Program-made: the position numbers and the translations under genes | Notes under the pieces: generated by a model | The model's database searches: none | What the model saw: only the letters and a program-made list of their open reading frames with translations | What the model was told of the DNA's origin: nothing | Assembly (NCBI GenBank): GCA_009619095.1 | Contig: WJOT01000115.1 | Coordinates: 1-32,562, forward strand | Source: Clostridia bacterium | GTDB taxonomy: Bacteria > UBA6262 > WVXT01 | Length of the DNA: 32,562 bases | Direction of reading: 5' to 3' | In this document: piece after piece, positions 7,247 through 14,519 of the stretch | How the letters are laid out: every line of letters begins with the position of its first letter | How positions within the stretch are numbered: position 1 is the stretch's first letter

Positions 7247-8030
7247 TCCCTTTAAATATTACCCTTTCTGGGTGAGAGTATATATTCATTCGCTCACCTC
7301 GACAGAAACCTATCAAGGTTATCCCTGCCTTTTTGGAAAGTGCAACCGAAAGGTCAGTAGGTGCTCCGCGTGATATCAAGAAAGTAGCATTCATTCTCCT
7401 TGCCTTAATAACCATTTCTGCAGAGACTCTTCCTGTGGTTAGAATTATGGAATCCTCTGTCCCCATCCCCTCCATAACACATTTTCCTACAACTTTATCC
7501 AGAGCATTATGTCTACCAATGTCTTCCCTGAAAATAATAATTCCACCTTCATTGGCCAGGGCACACGAGTGAACTCCTCCTGTGGTGAGATACAACTGAG
7601 ACCTCTTGTAAAATTCTCTAATCAACTGGCTTATCCAATAAGAGGAGAGAGAAATCCCTCTAATTGAAATCTCATTCTCCCCTTGTTCCTCAGAAGGAAA
7701 GAGAAACGCCCCCTGGCCACATCCAGAAGTTATGACTCTCTCAACAGGTTCTTGAGTTCTATTCTCTACACATCCTTCTACCATTACTCTTCCTCTCTCA
7801 GGATCTTCTGATATCCATCTTATCTCCTCAAAATGGGAGAGAATCCCCTCAGAGAAGAGAAACCCTATAGCCAGCTCCATAAGTTCCACCGGGGTACAGA
7901 GAAGGGTAACTATCTTTCTCTCATTGTAGAATATGGTAATGGAAGATTCCCTCACCAAAACATCTTCTACATGTTTCTTTCTATCTCTGTAACTCCGTAA
8001 TATTGGCAACCTGTGAATATTCCCTTCCAT
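7230..8030 (-). CDS. fdhD: Formate dehydrogenase accessory sulfurtransferase FdhD
   Basis: FdhD passes sulfur to the Mo/W-bis-MGD cofactor of formate dehydrogenase. Family features are PVELMELAIGFLFSEGIL, the active-site loop ITSGCGQGA, TGGVHSCAL, EDIGRHNALDKVVG and SRGAPTDLSV. The loop has one cysteine (CGQG) instead of the CxxC of E. coli; one cysteine may suffice in this branch. The track start is a TTG at 8057. ATG 8030 follows GAGGG and gives 266 aa, but still overlaps mobA by about 50 bases. Its place after fdhF and mobA fits its role. Confidence 0.93.
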   Translation of the reverse strand: MEGNIHRLPILRSYRDRKKHVEDVLVRESSITIFYNERKIVTLLCTPVELMELAIGFLFSEGILSHFEEIRWISEDPERGRVMVEGCVENRTQEPVERVITSGCGQGAFLFPSEEQGENEISIRGISLSSYWISQLIREFYKRSQLYLTTGGVHSCALANEGGIIIFREDIGRHNALDKVVGKCVMEGMGTEDSIILTTGRVSAEMVIKARRMNATFLISRGAPTDLSVALSKKAGITLIGFCRGERMNIYSHPERVIFKGNGKAT

Positions 8031-8658
8031 ACTGTTGTTTCCCTCTTTTTTTCTCAATCTCTATTGCCTTTTTCCAGTCATCTATAGTATTAATATTGAA
8101 AAATGAGATACCCTGGGAATCGAAAATTGCAATCTCTTCCCTTTCTAAATACTCTACCTCAACATAAGGGAAAAAAGAGACCATTTTCTTCTCCCCTTTT
8201 CCCAACACTTTTTCTATACTGTGTAAGCACCTTGACGAATAGAATGCGTGTAATGGCTCCAGAAATTTTCCCGTGCGAGGAATCAATATATCGGTTCGGG
8301 AAATTCTCCTGGCCATATAGGATATCAGTTCTCTCTGAAGAAAGGGCATATCACACCCTACCAGAAAGTTAAACTTCGCCGGAGAGTAGAGAAGACCACT
8401 ATATAGACCTCGCAGTGGGCATTTCGGTCCAACCACATCGCTGACCAATTTCACAGAACGTCCAAAACTATACATAAGTTTTTCTAAATAATCTAATTTA
8501 TCTTCATCAACGACTATCAGAATATCCTTAAACAGAGAAAGAAGCGATAGGGTAATTCTCCTGATTAGAATCTCTCCTCCCACTAAAAGCTCAGACTTTA
8601 AGTGAGGAAGCCTTAAGTTTTCTCCTCCTGCCAATACTATTGCTACAAAATCAGTCAT
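7981..8658 (-). CDS. mobA: Molybdenum cofactor guanylyltransferase MobA
   Basis: MobA attaches GMP to molybdopterin to make the MGD cofactor needed by formate dehydrogenase. The N-terminal nucleotide-binding motif is VLAGGENLRLPHLKSELLVGG, a relaxed form of the usual LAGGxSxRMGxxK that keeps the Arg and Lys. FLVGCDMPFL is the metal-binding region. The track start at 8787 runs into the preceding gene. ATG 8658, seven bases after AGGTGA, is best (225 aa); ATG 8664, overlapping the upstream stop, is the alternative. Confidence 0.88.
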   Translation of the reverse strand: MTDFVAIVLAGGENLRLPHLKSELLVGGEILIRRITLSLLSLFKDILIVVDEDKLDYLEKLMYSFGRSVKLVSDVVGPKCPLRGLYSGLLYSPAKFNFLVGCDMPFLQRELISYMARRISRTDILIPRTGKFLEPLHAFYSSRCLHSIEKVLGKGEKKMVSFFPYVEVEYLEREEIAIFDSQGISFFNINTIDDWKKAIEIEKKRGKQQYGREYSQVANITELQR

Positions 8659-8660
8659 TC

Positions 8661-9710
8661 TCATTTCACCTGAATCTCGCCGGCAACCTTTAATATATCG
8701 ATTTCCCCGTAGCAAACCTTCCAGCAACGTCCACAACCAACACATCCCAGAAGGCCTTGATTCTCCTGGGAATATAATAATTTGCAAAAGAACCTTCTCT
8801 TAATTCTATCTCGCTTGTTTTCTCCGGGGTTAGCTCCACTGGCCATCCTGGTAAAGCCTGAAAAATTACAAGAATCCCATATCCTCATCCTTTCGCCGAC
8901 TTCTATATTTCTATCTGCCTTATCCATGATACTGAAACAAGTACAGGTGGGACATATGTAATTACATCCTCCGCAATCGAGGCAACGATTTCCTATCTCT
9001 TCCCAGAATTCATTCTCTATGACCGCACCGCTAAATCCATCTTCTAATAATCTACTGGCAACTTTCTTTAATTCTATTCTCTTATGAGAAAATTTTCCTT
9101 CCAATTTCTCTTCCAAAATCTCTTTCTCTCTCCTATCACCAGGGCTAGCCGGTGAGAAGAAATCCGAGTAAGTGGAGACTAATTTCTCTCCCTGGGAGGA
9201 ACCTACCTCCACCAGGTAAGAGTTCTCCAATGGGGCCAGTTGAAGGTCATAACCTCGCCTGGCAAACGGGCCGCTTCCACAAAGAAAGCAGAAACAGCTC
9301 TCTTCCGGTTCAAGACAGTTAATACCGACAAGAAGAGTATTTCTGCGGCGAATCCAATAGTAGATATCTTCGTATCCACCATGCTCGCTGGAAAAGAACC
9401 TATCAGAAAACTCTAAAGCTGCCAGATCGCAAGGACGAATCCCAAATAATATCCTTCTCTTTTTCTCTGCCTCCTCTTTGAAAGAAAAAACTCCCTTTCG
9501 GAACTGGAACAGCTCATCAGTCTGGGGAAAGAAGAACTGTTTGGGCGAGGAAAGAGGATTACCCTCTAAGAAACTCACTTCACTAATATCTTTTATCTGT
9601 TCAAAAGTCGCTCCTCCTAATCTTTGAACGGGAGCTATAAGTTCTGCCTCTCTTTTGAGCTTATCCAGGAATTTTAAAAGACTTTCTCTGTCTATGGTCA
9701 AAAGAATCAA
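8661..9710 (-). CDS. Sulfhydrogenase beta/AsrA-like Fe-S subunit, probable formate dehydrogenase partner
   Basis: This 349-residue iron-sulfur protein is paralogous to the one at 5426-6439. It has two C-terminal [4Fe-4S] groups, CLDCGGCNYICPTCTCF and CVGCGRCWKVCYG, and the shared upstream patterns GIRPCDLAAL and CFCFLCGSG. It starts at a TTG that overlaps the fdhF stop as TTGA and follows GGAGG at six bases, so translation is probably coupled to FdhF. It probably takes electrons from FdhF to a flavin subunit or the membrane hydrogenase. No flavin subunit is adjacent, so it may share the HydG-like protein of the next operon. Confidence 0.87.
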   Translation of the reverse strand: MILLTIDRESLLKFLDKLKREAELIAPVQRLGGATFEQIKDISEVSFLEGNPLSSPKQFFFPQTDELFQFRKGVFSFKEEAEKKRRILFGIRPCDLAALEFSDRFFSSEHGGYEDIYYWIRRRNTLLVGINCLEPEESCFCFLCGSGPFARRGYDLQLAPLENSYLVEVGSSQGEKLVSTYSDFFSPASPGDRREKEILEEKLEGKFSHKRIELKKVASRLLEDGFSGAVIENEFWEEIGNRCLDCGGCNYICPTCTCFSIMDKADRNIEVGERMRIWDSCNFSGFTRMASGANPGENKRDRIKRRFFCKLLYSQENQGLLGCVGCGRCWKVCYGEIDILKVAGEIQVK

Positions 9711-11776
9711 TTATTTCCTCCCCATAGCTCGATCTTGACCGCACATACTTTATATTCGGGTATCTTTGCCTGAGGGTCCAGACTATCCAGAGTCAACCTG
9801 TTAGCTGCCGCCTCTGAAAAATGAAAAGGAATGAAAATGGTCTTTTCCCCTACCTTTTCAGTAAGAAAAGCTTTTGCAATTATCTCTCCTCTGCGAGAGA
9901 CTACTTTTATCAATTGTCTATTTCTTATGCCCAGAAATTGACCATCCCGGGGATTCATCTCCACAAAAGCCTGGGGAACTTCTCTCTGAAGAGTGAAGGT
10001 GAGCCTGCTCATAGTTCCAGTATGCCAGTGCTGATAAATCCTCCCTGTGGTGAGGAGGAAAGGATACTCCTCATCAGTAGTCTCCTGAGCAGGTTTATAT
10101 TCTACTGGAGTAAAAAGTCCCTTGCCTCTTTTAAATCCTCCTTTGTGCAAATAAGGCGTTCCAGGATGGCTGTCTTCAGGACAGGGCCACTGCAACCCTT
10201 CAATCTTATCCAGTCTGGAATAGTTTACACCGCCATATATGGGTGTAAGGGAAGCTATCTCCTCCATAATTTGAGCAGGGTGAGAATACTCCATAGGATA
10301 TCCCAACTCTTTAGCCAGCTGGCAGATTATTTTCCAATCAGATTGACTCTCTCCTACAGGTTCTACGACCTTTCTTACTCTCTGGATTCTTCTCTCCGTG
10401 CTCGTAAAAGTACCATCTTTTTCGGCAAAAGAGCTCCCCGGAAGGATTACATCGGCCCACCTGGCTGTTTCGGTAAAGAAGATGTCCTGCACTACTAAGA
10501 ACTCCAAAGACTCCATAAACTTTTCTACCCGTCCAATATTCGGCTCACTGAGCAATGGATTCTCTCCCATTATATACAGAGCTTGAATGGGATTCCCCTC
10601 GATAAACATCTCTGTCTCTGTAAGCCCAACATCAGTGGGAAGTTTCACATCCCAGCACTGTTCAAATTTTTTTCTACTATCTCTATCTTCAACTTTCTGG
10701 TAGCCAGTTAAAAAATCTGGCAATGCACCCATATCGCAGGCTCCCTGAACGTTATTCTGGCCCCTCAAAGGATTTACTCCAGTGGAAGGTCGGCCAACAT
10801 TACCTGTGACCATAGAAAGATTGGCCAGGGAAAGAACATTGTCAGTACCCGTGACATGCTGGGTAATTCCCATCGCGTAGAATATCATTGCTTGCCGTGA
10901 GCTACCATAAATTCGGGCTGTCTCCATTAGTTTCTTAGCCGGGATTCCAGTGATTTCCTCCACAAATTTGGGTGTATATTTTTTTACTATCTCTTTCATT
11001 GACAAGAAATTTTCTGTGTACTTATCGATGAAATCCAAATCCGCAAGACCTTCTTTTAAAATTACATGGATAAGTCCATTTATCCAGGCAACATCAGTCC
11101 CTGGTCGAGGTCGCAAATGGAGAGTAGCAAATTTGGCAAGATGAATGTTGCGGGGATCTACAAGGATAAGTTTTGCTCCTTTCAGGACTCGCCTTATTAT
11201 CCTGCCTCCTATTTCTGGATGTTGCTCAGTTGTGTTGGAACCAGTAACCAGAATAACTTCAGCTTTTTCTATCTCTTCAATGGAATTAGTCATTGCCCCA
11301 CTTCCAAAAGCTCTCGCCAGTCCCACCACTGTGGAAGAATGGCAAAGACGAGCACAGTGGTCGATATTGTTGGTTTGAAGAACAGCTCGAGCCAATTTCA
11401 TCATAAGATAGTTCTCTTCATTGGTGCACTTCGCTGAACTGAGAAGACCTAAAGCAACACTTCCCTTTTTCTCTCGAATATCTTTGAACTTCGATGCAAT
11501 AAATTTGAGAGCCTTTCTCCAGGAGACTTCCCGGAAATCGTCTAAAGAGCCGGCACTCTTTCTATATCCCCTACTTCTTTCTCTCATTAGAGGTTTTACC
11601 AGACGGAGAGGACTACTAACGTATTCATAACAGTTCCATCCCTTAACACAGAGTCTCCCCTGGTTGACAGGACTATCAGAGGAAGGTAATGTCTCTACAA
11701 TTTTCCCCTCTCTTTCTCGTAGAAGGAGAGAACATCCACATCCACACCAGGGACAGATAGTAAGTATAGTATTCAT
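9707..11776 (-). CDS. fdhF: Molybdenum/tungsten formate dehydrogenase catalytic subunit (Cys type)
   Basis: This 689-residue molybdopterin oxidoreductase interconverts CO2 and formate, the first step of the methyl branch. The N-terminal [4Fe-4S] ligands are CPWCGCGC (C8, C11, C15) and C43. The metal ligand position is Cys145 in ARLCHSSTV, followed by the conserved His146. It is therefore a cysteine and not a selenocysteine enzyme. Later MGD-binding regions (NPLRGQNNVQGACDMGALPD, FTSTERRIQRV, LLTTGRIYQHWHTGTMSR) are intact. The gene follows acsE by 46 bases and overlaps the next Fe-S gene. A general FdhF-like oxidoreductase is the alternative, but fdhD and mobA alongside favour formate dehydrogenase. 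Confidence 0.93.
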   Translation of the reverse strand: MNTILTICPWCGCGCSLLLREREGKIVETLPSSDSPVNQGRLCVKGWNCYEYVSSPLRLVKPLMRERSRGYRKSAGSLDDFREVSWRKALKFIASKFKDIREKKGSVALGLLSSAKCTNEENYLMMKLARAVLQTNNIDHCARLCHSSTVVGLARAFGSGAMTNSIEEIEKAEVILVTGSNTTEQHPEIGGRIIRRVLKGAKLILVDPRNIHLAKFATLHLRPRPGTDVAWINGLIHVILKEGLADLDFIDKYTENFLSMKEIVKKYTPKFVEEITGIPAKKLMETARIYGSSRQAMIFYAMGITQHVTGTDNVLSLANLSMVTGNVGRPSTGVNPLRGQNNVQGACDMGALPDFLTGYQKVEDRDSRKKFEQCWDVKLPTDVGLTETEMFIEGNPIQALYIMGENPLLSEPNIGRVEKFMESLEFLVVQDIFFTETARWADVILPGSSFAEKDGTFTSTERRIQRVRKVVEPVGESQSDWKIICQLAKELGYPMEYSHPAQIMEEIASLTPIYGGVNYSRLDKIEGLQWPCPEDSHPGTPYLHKGGFKRGKGLFTPVEYKPAQETTDEEYPFLLTTGRIYQHWHTGTMSRLTFTLQREVPQAFVEMNPRDGQFLGIRNRQLIKVVSRRGEIIAKAFLTEKVGEKTIFIPFHFSEAAANRLTLDSLDPQAKIPEYKVCAVKIELWGGNN

Positions 11777-11792
11777 TTTTTATTCTTAAAGG

Positions 11793-11820
11793 AAAAATGG
11801 GGTCAGAAAAATGGGGTCAG
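11793..11820. repeat. Perfect 14-bp tandem repeat between acsE and fdhF
   Basis: AAAAATGGGGTCAG occurs twice back to back on the plus strand, just after the acsE stop. It fills much of the 46-base gap, and only a weak ribosome site (TAAGAA) lies before fdhF. Confidence 0.85.
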
Positions 11821-11822
11821 CC

Positions 11823-12611
11823 CTATTTTTTTCTGTAGGCCTCAAGATAGTTACCGCAATATATCTGTTTCCCCATTAACAGTTCAGCAGTAATCATACT
11901 ATTCATTAAATCTTTATCCAAGGGGTCCAGTATTGCCGCATCCAGACCACAGGCAATAGCCATTGCCAGGTAGGTTCGGTTGACTAAGGGACGATTAAGT
12001 GCCTTCTGAGAAACATTACTCAGTCCTAAAATCGTCTTAGGAGGAGGGTCGCACAGGAGTTTACACTGCCTTATTGTCTCTAAAACCTCCCGGGAATGGT
12101 CCTGTGCCACATTGACCGGAAGGATTACTCCGTCAATATAAAGATCGTTCATATCTATCCCCTGTTCCTGGGCACACGTTACAATCTGGGCAGCAATTTC
12201 TGCCCTGCTCTGTGCATCTTGAGGAATTCCGCTCTTATTCATGGTCAAAGCGATTATAGAAGCATTGTATTTCTTGGCTAAAGGAAGAAACCTGTCCAGT
12301 TTTTCTTTATCTCCCGATGTAGAATTTATTATCGCTTTACCTTTGCATAGTTTAAGTCCAGTTTCCATTACTTCGAACTTTGTAGTATCAATCGCTAAAG
12401 GAGCATCAGTAACTTCACCAATAGTGTTGACCAGCCACTCCATAGCTCGTAGAGGCTCTTCGGCAGCTGGACCAACATTGACATCCAGTGCGTCTGCTCC
12501 TGCCTCCATCTGTTTGCGAGCCAAACCCTGTATAGTAGCCTTATCACCCTGTTTAATTGCCTTAGCTACATCATTAAACATACCGTTAATTCTTTCCCCA
12601 ATCACAAACAT
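11823..12611 (-). CDS. acsE: Methyltetrahydrofolate:corrinoid iron-sulfur protein methyltransferase
   Basis: AcsE moves the methyl group from CH3-tetrahydrofolate to the cobalt of AcsCD, joining the methyl and carbonyl branches. It is a pterin-binding TIM barrel with FVIGERING at the start, DALDVNVGPAAEEP, APLAIDTTKFEVME, INSTSG and TILGLSNVSQ. The track start (12641, GTG) falls in a hairpin repeat. The ATG at 12611 follows GGAGGGAAAGAAT and gives 262 aa, the length I recall for the Moorella enzyme. The gene lies after acsD as in other acetogens. Confidence 0.97.
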   Translation of the reverse strand: MFVIGERINGMFNDVAKAIKQGDKATIQGLARKQMEAGADALDVNVGPAAEEPLRAMEWLVNTIGEVTDAPLAIDTTKFEVMETGLKLCKGKAIINSTSGDKEKLDRFLPLAKKYNASIIALTMNKSGIPQDAQSRAEIAAQIVTCAQEQGIDMNDLYIDGVILPVNVAQDHSREVLETIRQCKLLCDPPPKTILGLSNVSQKALNRPLVNRTYLAMAIACGLDAAILDPLDKDLMNSMITAELLMGKQIYCGNYLEAYRKK

Positions 12612-12637
12612 ATTCTTTCCCTCCAGAATGTATCCCT

Positions 12638-12709
12638 GCACAATTTGAAATTGTGCCTACAAAACCTCTCGTGATGCCCTCTTGTTGTAGGCACAGATTC
12701 AATCTGTGC
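12638..12709. repeat. Head-to-head pair of GTAG hairpin repeats between acsD and acsE
   Basis: Two convergent copies face each other. On the minus strand (12660-12638) the sequence is GTAG then GCACAATTT-C-AAATTGTGC. On the plus strand (12687-12709) it is GTAG then GCACAGATT-C-AATCTGTGC. The stems differ at paired positions, so pairing is kept while sequence varies. The arrangement resembles the paired REPs (BIMEs) of enterobacteria. Confidence 0.85.
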
Positions 12710-12724
12710 AAGCTTCCAAATTCC

Positions 12725-13687
12725 TTATTCCTTTTTCATTAATTCTTCGATAACCTTCTTGACGCTATCTATTGCTTTAGGGTGGCACATTACCAAGATA
12801 TCTGCTCCTGCCTGAAGATAACTAACAGCAGTAGTAACTTCCCACAGTGGCCCTCTGGAAGCTATTGGTCCCCATTCGGGAATCTCTTGTTCAGAAGCTT
12901 TAGCTTCTTTGGCTCTCCACGCTTCCTGTCCAACGAAATTTACCATGGGCATAGACATCATCTTATCTCCTTGCAGAGCTGCCAGGCGACTGCGCTCCAT
13001 TATGGAATAAGTATATTCCAGACCATAGCCCAAAGCTCCTGTGGCAGGGTGCATAATTATCTTCTCCGGAGAAAAACCCATATCTGATATAAGAATATTC
13101 AATTGCTTGGCTAAATTGATATCAATGGGAGATTCTGCAATTATCGAATGTCCATCACTTTGACAGGCTGCAGTTATTGTCTTGTAGTTTGCCTCCACTG
13201 CTATGCCTACCAGGCAGTTATCTCCCCGAGCAGCTTCACTGACTGCGGGAATAACTTCAGTATCTTTTTCTGCCTGGTTACATCCTATAATCATTAAAGG
13301 CACGGACACCACTTCCAGAACTTTCTTGACCGTGGCTGCAGCCTCTTCCGGAGAGTTATTTTTGGTGTCCGGGTGTGTGGAGGCGAGTCGCAGGCACAGG
13401 AAATTAGCTCCATACTCGTTTATACATTTCTTAGCCCATTCTACTGGATCACCAAGCACTTCTCCAAATGGCTCCTTTAGTACAGCCGGCCAATCGGGAG
13501 GTTCCATATCCCAGACTTCCATAGCAATTACCGGTGGATTAGGAATAACTCCTTCAAAATGAAGAAACGGTAGAGTAGTGGCTCCTCCAACTTTAATAAG
13601 AGAATTCCTCGTTCCCCCCTCTTTCTGCGTTGCTCCAATAATTAGTTCGTTAACTTTACTTGCCCACTTTTCAGTAGCTTTTTCCAA
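12725..13687 (-). CDS. acsD: Corrinoid iron-sulfur protein small subunit AcsD (CdhD)
   Basis: AcsD is the TIM-barrel partner of AcsC and helps hold the cobalamin that carries the methyl group to acetyl-CoA synthase. The sequence matches the family throughout: GGTRNSLIKVGGATTLPFLHFEG, DWPAVLKEPFGEV, DINLAKQLNILI, GYGLEYTYSIMER and QEAWRAKEA. The start is a TTG, seven bases after AGGAG, with no better ATG nearby; the 320-aa length is normal. The gene lies between the CooC-like ATPase and acsE. Confidence 0.96.
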   Translation of the reverse strand: MEKATEKWASKVNELIIGATQKEGGTRNSLIKVGGATTLPFLHFEGVIPNPPVIAMEVWDMEPPDWPAVLKEPFGEVLGDPVEWAKKCINEYGANFLCLRLASTHPDTKNNSPEEAAATVKKVLEVVSVPLMIIGCNQAEKDTEVIPAVSEAARGDNCLVGIAVEANYKTITAACQSDGHSIIAESPIDINLAKQLNILISDMGFSPEKIIMHPATGALGYGLEYTYSIMERSRLAALQGDKMMSMPMVNFVGQEAWRAKEAKASEQEIPEWGPIASRGPLWEVTTAVSYLQAGADILVMCHPKAIDSVKKVIEELMKKE

Positions 13688-13751
13688 TTTTATGCTCCTA
13701 TATTTTACTTGATATGCCCACCATTCTTTAGTGGAGAGAGGGGTGGCACCT

Positions 13752-14504
13752 CTACAACTTCAGCTTTTTCATTAATTTACCAACTGCTTGAAAAGCAGGA
13801 GATTCCATTGGAAGAGAAAGAAGGTTTTCCTCTTTTTTAGAGGCCTCAAGAACCAAAGGGTCTTCGGGTATATTTTCCAGTAGCGATAACCTATCGGAGA
13901 TAGTTCCTGAAATGAGAGAGGAAATATCTTTAGTTTTTGCTACTCGATTAATAATTAAATATATATCTTTTATTTTTAGCTTTATCTGCAGAGCGATTTC
14001 CTGAATTCTCGCTGCAGATCTGATACTTACTATAGTAGGGTCACTGGTGATAAGTAGTACATCCACACCATCGGTCGTTCTCCTGCTCAAATGTTCCATT
14101 CCCGCCTCGTTATCCATAATTACATATTTGTACTGCTTAGAAATTCTGGAGAGATATTGCCTGAGAAGATTGTTGACTGCACAATAACAGCCAGAACCCT
14201 CCGGCCGACCCATCACCAGAAGATCGATTTTATCACCCTCGACCAGACATTCGTGTAAGCGATAATCGAAAAAATCTGTTTTGGACATCCCTGAAGGAAT
14301 TTCTTTAGTCAGAACCTCTTCTCGTAGGTCAGCTATAGTCTCTTCAAATTTCATACCCAGACCTACGTTCAGATTGGAATTGGGGTCAGCATCAACTGCC
14401 AGAACAGGTCCCTTATTCTCTCTGATGAGCTGGAGAATAGTCAGAGTGGCTAAAGTCGTCTTGCCACTTCCACCTTTACCGGCCACTGCAATAGTAAAAG
14501 CCAT
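13752..14504 (-). CDS. CooC/AcsF-type nickel-insertion ATPase (second copy)
   Basis: This is a MinD/ParA-like ATPase of about 250 residues with a deviant Walker A, GKGGSGKTT, the switch region VDADPNSN, and the CooC-specific CxC in GSGCYCAVNN. CooC proteins deliver or gate Ni for CO dehydrogenase; AcsF does so for acetyl-CoA synthase. Its place between acsV and acsD matches the position I recall for the second CooC-like gene in Moorella. The GTG at 14507 and ATG at 14504 are adjacent; I chose the ATG for its better spacing from AGGTGG. The client enzyme is not proven by sequence. Confidence 0.92.
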   Translation of the reverse strand: MAFTIAVAGKGGSGKTTLATLTILQLIRENKGPVLAVDADPNSNLNVGLGMKFEETIADLREEVLTKEIPSGMSKTDFFDYRLHECLVEGDKIDLLVMGRPEGSGCYCAVNNLLRQYLSRISKQYKYVIMDNEAGMEHLSRRTTDGVDVLLITSDPTIVSIRSAARIQEIALQIKLKIKDIYLIINRVAKTKDISSLISGTISDRLSLLENIPEDPLVLEASKKEENLLSLPMESPAFQAVGKLMKKLKL

Positions 14505-14519
14505 CACTAGCCACCTAAA

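Noticed and set aside
9821-10498. 225-aa plus-strand ORF
   Set aside because: It is antisense to fdhF, whose full-length protein has intact family motifs; the plus-strand translation resembles no family and is a shadow.
11325-11345. Selenocysteine at the formate dehydrogenase active site
   Set aside because: The codon at the Mo/W ligand position encodes Cys (ARLCHSS) and not TGA, so this is a Cys-type enzyme.
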